Assembly (NCBI GenBank): GCA_017625535.1
Contig: JAGAKR010000015.1
Coordinates: 1-64,000 of the forward strand
Length of the DNA: 64,000 bases
Direction of reading: 5' to 3'
DNA from: Bacteroidales bacterium
GTDB lineage: Bacteria > Bacteroidota > Bacteroidia > Bacteroidales > UBA932
The position numbers and the translations under genes are program-made. The notes under the pieces are model-generated. The model was not told the DNA's origin and made no database searches. It worked only from the letters and a program-made list of their open reading frames with translations. Below are positions 36,947 to 45,155 of the stretch, piece by piece (within the stretch, counting starts at the first letter, position 1; each line of letters begins with the position of its first letter).

Positions 36947-36977
36947 CAAAAATAAGGTAAATTTTACGCCACTGCAA
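36947..36977 (-). promoter_or_regulatory. Promoter of ychF
   Basis: On the minus strand a TTG (36977-36975) and TATTTTTG (36954-36947) are separated by 20 nt, matching the Bacteroidetes -33/-7 layout, 27 nt before the ATG. Confidence 0.55.
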
Positions 36978-37021
36978 GGAGAAAAAAAGTATTTCCCCTA
37001 TATTGCAGAAAAATAGGCCCT

Positions 37022-38014
37022 ATGAAAGAGATACTGCTGCTTCTTGTAATGTTCTGGAATGTTGAGAACTACTTTGATACATATGACAATCCCTCCACAA
37101 ATGATGAGGAGTTCACCCCAATGGGGGAGAACCATTGGAGCCGCAAAAAGTTTGAACAGAAAAGGGATGACATTGCCAAGACCATAATGCTGGCGGCAGA
37201 CCGGTACGGGGAGTTTCCTGCCCTGCTGGGCCTTTGTGAGGTGGAGAACAGGTATGTGCTGGAAGAACTGGTGGAGAACACCCCTCTAGCCAGAGTGGGG
37301 TACAAAATTATACATAAGGATTCTCCCGACAGCCGTGGAATAGATGCCGCCCTCCTCTACAGGGAGGAGACCTTTGCCCCTCTGGAAACAAAGTACCTTA
37401 AGGCAGATTTCCCCACAAGGGAGATACTCTACACCAAAGGGGTAATAAACAGGCTGGATACAGTGCATATACTGGTAAACCACTGGCCGTCCAAAAGCGG
37501 AGGTGAGAAGCAGTCTCTGCTGAAGAGGTATCAGGTTGCCAAGGTGGCCAGGCACCTTACAGACTCCATCCTGCAGTGCAACTCCAGGGCAAATATCCTC
37601 CTTATGGGGGATTTCAATGACACCCCGGATTCCCTCCCCCTTGAATATCTTGTTGCCCCGCAGGTGGACTCAGCCGGAAATGTTGCCACAGGGGCAAGGC
37701 TGGTGAATCTGGCACCATTTGCTGCAGGGGCAGACGGCACGTATAAATATCGGGAAGAGTGGAACACAATAGACCAGTTCATTGTATCTGAAAATCTTCT
37801 TCCCGATGATTCTTCCCTTATGCCCCAATGGATATTCTGCCGCAGGGAGATGGAGATTTTTGCCCCGGAATTCCTCCTGCAGCGCGACAACACCTATATG
37901 GGACTTAAAATGCGCCGCACCTACCAGGGCCCCCGCTATATGGGCGGAGTGAGCGACCATTTGCCAATCTTGCTGAAAATCTACACAGAAGATTCAGAAT
38001 ATACCCCCAATTAA
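37022..38014 (+). CDS. Endonuclease/exonuclease/phosphatase-family hydrolase
   Basis: 330 residues. The EEP fold is shown by MFWNVENYFD at the very start (Asn of the first motif), LGLCEVENRYVLEEL (metal-binding Glu), the VNHWPSKSGG loop, LLMGDFNDTPDS and the terminal SDHLPILL. The hydrophobic N-terminus is part of the first beta strand, so a signal peptide is doubtful. Members hydrolyse phosphodiesters or phosphomonoesters; the particular substrate cannot be told. It stands alone; downstream is a repeat-filled gap. Confidence 0.88.
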   Translation: MKEILLLLVMFWNVENYFDTYDNPSTNDEEFTPMGENHWSRKKFEQKRDDIAKTIMLAADRYGEFPALLGLCEVENRYVLEELVENTPLARVGYKIIHKDSPDSRGIDAALLYREETFAPLETKYLKADFPTREILYTKGVINRLDTVHILVNHWPSKSGGEKQSLLKRYQVAKVARHLTDSILQCNSRANILLMGDFNDTPDSLPLEYLVAPQVDSAGNVATGARLVNLAPFAAGADGTYKYREEWNTIDQFIVSENLLPDDSSLMPQWIFCRREMEIFAPEFLLQRDNTYMGLKMRRTYQGPRYMGGVSDHLPILLKIYTEDSEYTPN

Positions 38015-38015
38015 A

Positions 38016-38133
38016 TTTACAGATGTGTGTTTTAAAACTGGGTACGACGCAGTCTCCTCTGCTTCGTCATTTCGCAAGCGAAATAACTCGCAACCGTCGA
38101 ATGAGGTACCCAGTTTTAAAACACATCTGTAAA
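38016..38133. repeat. Long inverted repeat (palindromic element, copy 1)
   Basis: Arms at 38016-38045 and 38106-38133 are complementary except for a 2-nt insertion (outer motif TTTACAGATGTGTTTTAAAA, inner end CTGGGTAC). The interior holds GACGCAGTCTCCTCTG (38046-38061) and a small ATTTCGC-aa-GCGAAAT hairpin. The outer motif and the 16-bp interior sequence recur in the palindrome at 56683-56761, so this is a dispersed repeat family. It starts 2 nt after the EEP gene stop. Confidence 0.85.
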
Positions 38134-38140
38134 TAAAATG

Positions 38141-38350
38141 CATCCCTGATATTGAATGGAATGTGAAATGGGCTATGTGAATCCTGGAGCGGCGTAAGCA
38201 ATCATTACAGATGAGCCTACCGGCGAAGGCTTGTTTGAGACAACGTAGTTGTCGAGTTCCTGAGCCAGGCTCAGATGTAATGGATTGCAAGCCTTGCGGA
38301 AGGTCTGAACATAGCCCATTTACACGATGAATGAAATATCAGGGAAGATG
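38141..38350. repeat. 210-bp nested palindrome, highly structured
   Basis: The ends pair (CATCCCTGATATT at 38141 with AATATCAGGGAAGATG ending 38350). Further in, AATGGGCTATGT pairs with ACATAGCCCATT, GCAATC with GATTGC, CATTAC with GTAATG, and GAGCCT with AGGCTC. At the centre are a GACAAC-gta-GTTGTC hairpin and TGAGCCAGGCTCA. The whole block can fold into one long hairpin with small internal loops. No ORF of note. It may be a MITE-like element or structured RNA. Confidence 0.75.
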
Positions 38351-38421
38351 TATGAATTATTCCGGGGTATAATTATGATTTTCCCGGATGGCTCTCTATA
38401 TGATTTTTCAGGTAAATAATT

Positions 38422-38429
38422 TACCTTTG
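38422..38429 (+). promoter_or_regulatory. Putative -7 promoter element of thyA
   Basis: TACCTTTG matches TAnnTTTG, 25 nt before the thyA ATG. It lies outside the palindromic repeats. Confidence 0.45.
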
Positions 38430-38454
38430 CTATTTACAACAAAAAATTTTAGAA

Positions 38455-39249
38455 ATGAAACAGTATCTGGATCTGCTTGAGAAAATAATGGACGAGGGGG
38501 TGGTTAAGGGCGACCGTACGGGTACCGGAACAAAGAGCATTTTCGGGTACCAGATGAGGTTCAACCTCAATGAGGGGTTCCCTCTGCTCACCACCAAGAA
38601 GGTGCATCTTAAATCAATAATTTATGAACTGTTGTGGTTCATTAACGGAGATACAAACATAAAGTATCTCAATGACCATGGTGTAACAATCTGGGATGAG
38701 TGGGCAGATGAGAACGGTGAGTTGGGCCCGGTTTATGGTGCGCAGTGGAGGCATTGGAAAACTGCAGACGGCGGTGAGATAGACCAGCTGGCAAACCTTA
38801 TGGAGCAGTTGAAGAATAATCCGGATTCCAGAAGGCATATAATTTCTGCGTGGAATGTGGCACAGGTAGACAATATGGCTCTTCCTCCATGCCATTCACT
38901 TTTCCAGTTCTATGTGGCTGAAAACAGGCTTTCGTGCCAATTGTACCAGAGGAGTGCGGATGTGTTCCTTGGGGTGCCGTTCAACATTGCCTCATATGCA
39001 CTCTTTACAATGATGATTGCAAAGGTATGCGGTTATGAACTTGGGGATTTTGTACACACATTCGGAGATACACATATTTACCTGAACCATTTTGAGCAGG
39101 TGAAGACACAACTTTCACGTGAGCCGAGACCTCTTCCAAGGATGATCATCCACGGAGACCAGAAGGATATCTTCAGTTTCAAATATGAGGATTTTGAACT
39201 GGTGGACTACAACCCGCATCCTGTTATAAAGGCTCCGATTGCTGTATAA
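38455..39249 (+). CDS. thyA: Thymidylate synthase
   Basis: 264 residues, the usual length. It methylates dUMP to dTMP using methylene-tetrahydrofolate. The phosphate-binding [12 protein letters not shown] motif is near residue 20, the nucleophile is Cys146 in [14 protein letters not shown], and [17 protein letters not shown] and THIYLNH are conserved blocks. folA follows 69 nt downstream, the common thyA-folA pairing that regenerates the tetrahydrofolate oxidised here. Confidence 0.98.
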   Translation: MKQYLDLLEKIMDEGVVKGDRTGTGTKSIFGYQMRFNLNEGFPLLTTKKVHLKSIIYELLWFINGDTNIKYLNDHGVTIWDEWADENGELGPVYGAQWRHWKTADGGEIDQLANLMEQLKNNPDSRRHIISAWNVAQVDNMALPPCHSLFQFYVAENRLSCQLYQRSADVFLGVPFNIASYALFTMMIAKVCGYELGDFVHTFGDTHIYLNHFEQVKTQLSREPRPLPRMIIHGDQKDIFSFKYEDFELVDYNPHPVIKAPIAV

Positions 39250-39318
39250 ATATTTTACAGAACCGGTGTGTGGATTTTTTACACTTATGCCGGCTTACAG
39301 ATTAAAAACAAGAACATT

Positions 39319-39831
39319 ATGCTTTCATTGATAGTGGCGGTGGCAGAGAATGGCGCAATAGGGCGCAACAATGAACTTCTCTGGCACATTTCAGAGGACC
39401 TCAAGTACTTCAAGAGTACAACTACAGGGCACCCTGTAATAATGGGGAGGAATACATACGAGTCCATTGGAAGGCCTCTTCCCGGGAGAAGGAACATTGT
39501 CCTTACGAGAGGTGAACTGCAGGTGCCTGCAATAAAGAACCCGCAGACAACATCGCTTGAGATTATCCGCTCTTTGGATGATGTCTACACTTTGGCTGCC
39601 GGTGATGAGGAGTTTTTTGTAATGGGTGGCGGGATGCTTTACAATGCAACTTTTGCAAAGGCGGACTACCTCTATCTTACAAAAATTTATGCGCAGGCAG
39701 AAGATGCAGATACTTTCTTCCCTCAGGTAAAAGATGAGGAGTGGGAAATTGTGAAAGAGGGGGAGATGCTGCACGATGATGAGAATGACATTGATTTTCA
39801 ATTTTTGGTATATAAAAGAAAGAATAAGTAG
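39319..39831 (+). CDS. folA: Dihydrofolate reductase
   Basis: 170 residues from the ATG at 39319 (MLSLIVAVAENGAIGRNNELLW), where the conserved first strand begins; the frame extends 17 codons upstream without conserved sequence. Active-site Asp lies in HISEDLKYFK, and the NADPH-binding blocks VIMGRNTYESIGRPLPGRRN and GGGMLYNATF are clear. It reduces dihydrofolate produced by ThyA, encoded just upstream. The next gene starts 3 nt after its stop. Confidence 0.96.
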   Translation: MLSLIVAVAENGAIGRNNELLWHISEDLKYFKSTTTGHPVIMGRNTYESIGRPLPGRRNIVLTRGELQVPAIKNPQTTSLEIIRSLDDVYTLAAGDEEFFVMGGGMLYNATFAKADYLYLTKIYAQAEDADTFFPQVKDEEWEIVKEGEMLHDDENDIDFQFLVYKRKNK

Positions 39832-39834
39832 AGT

Positions 39835-41175
39835 ATGGAAAAGCGTGACAGTTTTGCAAGCAGTTTTGGTGTCTTAGTTGCAATGGCTGGATCTGCAGTA
39901 GGTCTTGGAAACCTCTGGAGGTTTCCGTATCTGGTAGGTACCAATGGAGGTGCCGCATTTATAATCATTTATCTGGCCATAGTGTTCGTTCTGGCACTGC
40001 CAATTATGTATGCAGAGTTTACAGTGGGAAGACGTGCACAGTCCAATGTCTTTGGTGCATTCAAGAAATTGGCTCCGGGTTCAAAGTGGGGAATAATAGG
40101 AATTCTGGCAATAATATGCTGTATCCTTATAGTTTCATTCTATTCAGTTGTGGGCGGCTGGACATTGGATTATCTGGTGAAGGCGGTAATGGGCGAGTTT
40201 TCGTCGGGAAGAGAAGGGCTTGACGGCTTGTTTGCCCAGACTGTCTCTTCAAACTGGAGGCCTCTGCTGTTTATGCTCCTTTTTGTGGGGACATCTTCTG
40301 CGGTGTTGCTGGCAGGTGTGAAGGATGGTATTGAGAAATATTCAAAGGTACTTATGCCTCTGCTCTTCCTTATGGTTATAATTATAGCAGTGCGTTCTGT
40401 TACTTTGCCTGGTGCAGGTGCCGGACTGGATTTCCTTTTCAAGCCGGATTTCTCAAAAGTTACAGCAAATACTTTCCTTGATGCACTCGGTCAGGCTTTC
40501 TTCTCTCTGAGTGTTGGTTTCGGTATCATATTCACATACGCTTCATACGTGAACAAGAATGAGAACCTTATAAAGATGTCTGCACAGACTGCAGCAGCAG
40601 ACACCACTTTTGCAATCATTGCGGGCATTGCAATTATGCCGGCAGTATTTGCATTCGGCATTTCGCCAAGCCAGGGTCCGGGTCTTGTATTTGTAACCTT
40701 GCCTTATGTGTTTGCCCAGTTGCCTTTTGGTTCCGTATTGGCTGCAATATTCTTCTTTGTATTGTATGTTGCTGCGCTTACTTCTGCAATCTCATTGCTT
40801 GAAGTGGCTGTGGCGTATGTTATAGAGGAATTTAAGATAAACAGAAAGGCGGCGGTGCTCCTGGTTGTGGCAATTGTCCTTTTCCTTGGTACATTCTGCT
40901 CGCTTTCACAGGGACTTCTTGGGGATGTGAAGATATTCGGCAACAACATATTTGACCTGTTTGACAAGACAACCGCCAATATCCTCATACCTCTTGGGGC
41001 ATTGCTCATTGTATTGTTTGCAGGGTGGAGGATGAAGTGGAGCGATTTTGAAGATGAGATAACCAGCAGCGGAAAACACAGGATAAATCCTGTATACCTT
41101 AAGTTTATAAAATTCTCTGTAAGGTATCTTGCCCCTGTGGTTATTGCAGTAATTATGATAAGGACATTCATTTAA
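39835..41175 (+). CDS. Sodium-dependent transporter, SNF/NSS family (copy 1)
   Basis: 446 residues with about eleven to twelve membrane helices. The N-terminus MEKRDSFASSFGVLVAMAGSAVGLGNLWRFPYLVGTNGG contains the sodium- and substrate-site helix 1 of the LeuT/NSS family. Bacterial members import amino acids with sodium. The protein is very similar to the next gene product along its length, so the two arose by tandem duplication. Substrate unknown. It follows folA by 3 nt and may share its transcript. Confidence 0.92.
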   Translation: MEKRDSFASSFGVLVAMAGSAVGLGNLWRFPYLVGTNGGAAFIIIYLAIVFVLALPIMYAEFTVGRRAQSNVFGAFKKLAPGSKWGIIGILAIICCILIVSFYSVVGGWTLDYLVKAVMGEFSSGREGLDGLFAQTVSSNWRPLLFMLLFVGTSSAVLLAGVKDGIEKYSKVLMPLLFLMVIIIAVRSVTLPGAGAGLDFLFKPDFSKVTANTFLDALGQAFFSLSVGFGIIFTYASYVNKNENLIKMSAQTAAADTTFAIIAGIAIMPAVFAFGISPSQGPGLVFVTLPYVFAQLPFGSVLAAIFFFVLYVAALTSAISLLEVAVAYVIEEFKINRKAAVLLVVAIVLFLGTFCSLSQGLLGDVKIFGNNIFDLFDKTTANILIPLGALLIVLFAGWRMKWSDFEDEITSSGKHRINPVYLKFIKFSVRYLAPVVIAVIMIRTFI

Positions 41176-41188
41176 AGATAATAGTCTT

Positions 41189-42532
41189 ATGGCAAAAAGA
41201 GACAGTTTTGCAAGCGGATTGGGTGTGCTGGCGGCAATGGCCGGATCTGCAGTGGGTTTGGGAAACCTTTGGAGGTTCCCGTATCTGGTTGGTACCAACG
41301 GAGGCGCAGCCTTCATTATAATATACCTGGCATTTGTATTCCTTCTGGCGTTGCCAATAATGTATTCGGAGTTCATCATAGGACGAAGGAGCCAGGCAAA
41401 TGTATTTTCTGCCTATAAAGTGCTGGCACCCGGTACAAAATGGTGTACAGTGGGGCTCATTTATGTATTGGCATCTTTATTCATCATCTCTTTCTATTGT
41501 GTGGTGGGCGGATGGACAATAAACTATTTCTGGAAGGCAATAACATTCCAGTTCAGTGTGGCAGACACCTCTGTTCTTGGCAGCATGTTCAACAATACTG
41601 TAACTTCAAGTGTGGAGCCGCTTGTCTATATGCTCATATTCCTTGGAGCAACAGCCCTTATTGTTATGGCCGGCATTAAGGACGGAATTGAGAGGTACAC
41701 AAAGATTATGATGCCTGTGCTGTTCATCATTGTTGTGGTGGTTGCAATCCGTTCAATGACTCTGCCCGGTGCAGGTGCAGGATTGGAGTTCCTCTTCAAA
41801 CCGGATTTCTCCAAAGTTACCGGAAATACATTGTTGAATGCCCTTGGTCAGGCCTTCTTCTCATTGAGCATAGGTTGCGGTACAATAATGACATACGGTT
41901 CATATGTCAACAAAAAGGAGAACATAGCGGGGCTTTCGGCAGAGACCGCAATAACAGATACAACTTTTGCCATTATTGCAGGCCTTGCAATAATGCCTGC
42001 TGTATTTGCATTCGGCATTTCTCCTGCAGAGGGTCCCGGACTTGTATTTGTAACACTCCCATACATATTTGCCCAGCTTCCGTTTGGAGCATTCCTGGCA
42101 ATCCTGTTCTTCTTTATGTTGTTCATTGCAGCAATAACCTCTTCAATTTCGCAGCTGGAGGTTATAGTTTCATACCTTAAAGAGGAGTTCAACATGAGCC
42201 GTAAACTTGCAATTTTCCTCTCATTGGCGGTGATTGTAATTTTTGGAGTGCTTTGCTCATTGTCACAGGGTACATTGGCAGATGTAAAGATATTCGGGCT
42301 CAACTTCTTTGATTTCTTCGACCAGACCTCTGCCAACATCTTCCTCCCGTTGGGCGGATTCTTTGCAGTGATATTTGTGGGCTGGAAAATGAAGAAACCA
42401 GATGTGGTTGATGAGTTTACCAGCGGAGGAACACGCAAACTGAACAAGTTCTTTGTGAACTTCTCATATTATTCAATAAAGTATCTTGCACCTATAGTGG
42501 TGGCTGTGGTACTTATAAGCGGATTGATATAG
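41189..42532 (+). CDS. Sodium-dependent transporter, SNF/NSS family (copy 2)
   Basis: 447 residues, a tandem paralogue of the preceding gene with 13 nt between them. Helix 1 (LAAMAGSAVGLGNLWRFPYLVG), the LPGAGAGLEFLFKPDFSKVTGNTLLNALGQAFFSLS block and the ISPAEGPGLVFVTLPYIFAQLPFG block are shared almost word for word. The extracellular loop between helices 3 and 4 and the C-terminal tail differ most. Probably an amino-acid importer of different specificity. Confidence 0.92.
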   Translation: MAKRDSFASGLGVLAAMAGSAVGLGNLWRFPYLVGTNGGAAFIIIYLAFVFLLALPIMYSEFIIGRRSQANVFSAYKVLAPGTKWCTVGLIYVLASLFIISFYCVVGGWTINYFWKAITFQFSVADTSVLGSMFNNTVTSSVEPLVYMLIFLGATALIVMAGIKDGIERYTKIMMPVLFIIVVVVAIRSMTLPGAGAGLEFLFKPDFSKVTGNTLLNALGQAFFSLSIGCGTIMTYGSYVNKKENIAGLSAETAITDTTFAIIAGLAIMPAVFAFGISPAEGPGLVFVTLPYIFAQLPFGAFLAILFFFMLFIAAITSSISQLEVIVSYLKEEFNMSRKLAIFLSLAVIVIFGVLCSLSQGTLADVKIFGLNFFDFFDQTSANIFLPLGGFFAVIFVGWKMKKPDVVDEFTSGGTRKLNKFFVNFSYYSIKYLAPIVVAVVLISGLI

Positions 42533-42552
42533 ACTAAAAAATATTTGAAGGT

Positions 42553-43701
42553 ATGAAAAAACTATTCATTATTGCTGCCGCATTGGCAACTATGGTTGCC
42601 TGTACATCAAAAGAGCAGCAGTTCAACCAGGAGGTTGCTGCCATTATGGAGCGCAACAACAATGTGGGTCTTGCACTTGTAGCGGTAAATGACGGACAGG
42701 TGGTGCTCAATGAGAGATATGGAGTAAAGAATATTGAGACACAGGAGCCTATTGCAAAAGATGACATTTTCCGCATTGCGTCAATTTCAAAATCATTCAC
42801 TGCAACAGCAATCATGCAGTTGGTGGAGCAGGGTAAACTTAACCTGCAGCAGGATGTTTCGGAACTTGTAGGATTTAAGGTGAGGAATCCAAAATTCCCA
42901 GAGAAGGTGATTACTGTAGAGATGCTTCTATCGCATACTTCAAGTATGAACGATGCCAACGGCTATTTTACAATAAATGCAATCAACCCCGATTCTTCTG
43001 CAACCTGGCAGACAGCATGGAACTCATATGAGCCGGGTACAGGTTATGAGTATTGCAACCTTGGCTTCAACACCCTTGGAACAATCCTGGAGCGTGTAAG
43101 CGGTGAGAGATTTGACAAATACATTGTAAACCACATCCTTAATCCTATAGGAGTTTACGGTGGATATGAGGTTTTGAGCCTTGATTCAACAAAATTTGTA
43201 AACATCTATACCTGGGACGGTGAGAAACAGGAGTATATCCACAAGCCTGCAGCTTATGCAACAAGGGCAGAGGAGATTGAAAATTATGTATTCGGACACA
43301 GCACTGCAATTTTCTCACCTACAGGCGGTCTTAAAATTTCTCCACAGGATCTGGCAAAAGTTATGCAGATGCATATGAACCTGGGTACAACCCCAGAGGG
43401 TACACAGATTATCTCCAAAGAGAGTGCAGAGGCAATGCAGAGCATTGTTGCCCCTAAGACAGATGAGGGTGATGCATACGGCTACGCAATCCGCACTTCA
43501 AACCAGTTGTTGGACGGCCATACAATGATTGGCCACACCGGAAGCGCATACGGAGTTTATACTTCAATGTTCTGGGACAAGGACCGCAACTTTGGTTTTG
43601 TGGTTATGACCAACGGCTGCAACGGCAGATACGACAACAACTTTATGGCTATCCATAGGGAGTGCGTGGCAGCAATGCACAAGTATTTTGTACAGAAATA
43701 G
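42553..43701 (+). CDS. Serine hydrolase lipoprotein, class C beta-lactamase fold
   Basis: 382 residues. Lipoprotein signal with Cys17 (ATMVAC). The SxxK motif is Ser77-Ile-Ser-Lys80, the YxN motif is Tyr167-Cys-Asn169 (PGTGYEYCNLGF), and HTGSAYG near residue 335 serves as the third motif. Members include esterases, D-aminopeptidases and penicillin-binding-protein-like enzymes, so beta-lactam resistance should not be assumed. It begins 20 nt after the transporter gene. Confidence 0.88.
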   Translation: MKKLFIIAAALATMVACTSKEQQFNQEVAAIMERNNNVGLALVAVNDGQVVLNERYGVKNIETQEPIAKDDIFRIASISKSFTATAIMQLVEQGKLNLQQDVSELVGFKVRNPKFPEKVITVEMLLSHTSSMNDANGYFTINAINPDSSATWQTAWNSYEPGTGYEYCNLGFNTLGTILERVSGERFDKYIVNHILNPIGVYGGYEVLSLDSTKFVNIYTWDGEKQEYIHKPAAYATRAEEIENYVFGHSTAIFSPTGGLKISPQDLAKVMQMHMNLGTTPEGTQIISKESAEAMQSIVAPKTDEGDAYGYAIRTSNQLLDGHTMIGHTGSAYGVYTSMFWDKDRNFGFVVMTNGCNGRYDNNFMAIHRECVAAMHKYFVQK

Positions 43702-43727
43702 TTTTAAGATATGATGGGACTCGGGGC

Positions 43728-43746
43728 GGGGTACATTGTGTACCCC
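43728..43746 (+). terminator. Possible terminator hairpin after the serine hydrolase gene
   Basis: GGGGTAC-attgt-GTACCCC, a 7-bp perfect stem with a 5-nt loop; the following sequence is only moderately T-rich (TGTTTCC), so function is uncertain. Confidence 0.35.
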
Positions 43747-43793
43747 TGTTTCCGGGTTTCATTTGTTTATTTACAGGCAACAGGGTATTATAT

Positions 43794-45155
43794 ATGAAGA
43801 GGGCTCTTATAATTACATATTACTGGCCGCCGAGCGGTGGTTCAGGAGTGCAGCGTTGGCTCAAGTTTGCCAAATATCTTCCACAGTACGGATGGGAGCC
43901 GGTAATCTATACTCCGCTTAACCCGGAGGCAAATACTGTAGATGAAGCCCTGTTGAAGGACATTGTTCCCGGAACGGAGGTTATAAAGACAAAGATTTGG
44001 GAGCCGTACAGTTTCTATAAGGCCCTGTTCGGCGGCAGGAAGAACACTTCTGATGGGGGAAAACACATTAAGGCCAACATAATTGGCTCTGAGAACAAAT
44101 CCTTTACCCATAAACTCTCACTATTTATAAGGGGAAATTTCTTTATTCCCGATCCCCGCTGCTGGTGGATACGTCCGAGCATAAAATATCTGGTAAAATA
44201 TCTGAAGGAGCATCCTGTGGATGCAATAATAAGTACCGGCCCACCACACTCAATGCACCTGATAGCAAAAGGGGTTGCAAAAGCCACAGGCATCCGTTGG
44301 ATTGCAGATTTCAGGGATCCCTGGACAGAAATTTTTTACTTCAAGCATTTGAACCTGAGCAGTTGGGCTTACAGTAAGCATCGCCGCCTGGAGCAGAGTG
44401 TATTGGACAGTGCCGATGTTGTTACAGTTGTTTCCAAGAAGATGCAGGCAGATTTTGCCGCCCGTACAAAAACCCCAGTAGAGGTGGTTACCAACGGGTT
44501 TGACCACGAGGATTTCTTGTGTCAGGCTGTAGAGACCCAGAAGCAGACAAAACCTTATGCGGTGGAGAGATGTTTCAGCCTTGTGCACACAGGAATTTTT
44601 GTGGATAACGGCAATCCGGAATATTTGTGGGAAGCCCTTGGAGAGAAGGCCAATGAAGATCCGCAGTTCAAGGGAGATCTGCAGATAACTCTTATGGGGC
44701 AGGTGGATGATTCAATCCTGCAGGGTATAGCCAATGCAGGCCTGGAGGGCAATCTGCAGAATATGGGATACCGTCCCCATACGGAGGTTGTGCAGTGGCA
44801 GCAGCAGGCGCAGGTACTCCTTCTGCCACTTAGAAAAGAGCCTGAAGCGGCTGCAATCCTTACCGGCAAATTCTTTGAGTATCTGGCAAGCGGCCGGGAT
44901 ATTCTGGCATTTGGCCCTGTAGAGGGGGATCTGGCAAAGGCTTTGCAGGAGACAGGGAGCGGAACAATTGTGGATTTCCAGGATAAGGAGGCCACCCGCA
45001 GGGAGATTGACCGCCTTTACGGCAAGTTCCTGGAAGAAGGGGAGGCAGGAAATCATCGGGAAGAAAAAACTCTTTCCCCTGCTGTAATGAAATATTCCCG
45101 CAAACATCTTACGGGTGAAATGGTGAAATTATTTGAAAGAAATGAAAAATATTGA
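43794..45155 (+). CDS. Glycosyltransferase, GT4-like
   Basis: 453 residues from the ATG at 43794; the open frame reaches back into the serine hydrolase gene but the conserved start is MKRALIITYYWPPSGGSGVQRW. The GT-B fold is indicated by that first loop, IRWIADFRDPWTE, VTNGFDHEDF (start of the nucleotide-sugar domain) and the E-rich KFFEYLASGRDILAFGP segment. Bacteroidetes relatives act in surface polysaccharide or glycoprotein glycan synthesis. Its end overlaps the YfhO-like gene by 14 nt, which suggests that both serve the same glycan pathway. Confidence 0.87.
   Translation: MKRALIITYYWPPSGGSGVQRWLKFAKYLPQYGWEPVIYTPLNPEANTVDEALLKDIVPGTEVIKTKIWEPYSFYKALFGGRKNTSDGGKHIKANIIGSENKSFTHKLSLFIRGNFFIPDPRCWWIRPSIKYLVKYLKEHPVDAIISTGPPHSMHLIAKGVAKATGIRWIADFRDPWTEIFYFKHLNLSSWAYSKHRRLEQSVLDSADVVTVVSKKMQADFAARTKTPVEVVTNGFDHEDFLCQAVETQKQTKPYAVERCFSLVHTGIFVDNGNPEYLWEALGEKANEDPQFKGDLQITLMGQVDDSILQGIANAGLEGNLQNMGYRPHTEVVQWQQQAQVLLLPLRKEPEAAAILTGKFFEYLASGRDILAFGPVEGDLAKALQETGSGTIVDFQDKEATRREIDRLYGKFLEEGEAGNHREEKTLSPAVMKYSRKHLTGEMVKLFERNEKY

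Noticed and set aside
37994-38290. 98-codon minus-strand open frame in the palindromic region
   Set aside because: It runs through both palindromes, has no recognisable protein sequence, and its openness is explained by the repeats.
42553-43701. Serine hydrolase as a beta-lactam resistance gene
   Set aside because: The class C fold is shared by many esterases and peptidases, and nothing in the context points to resistance.
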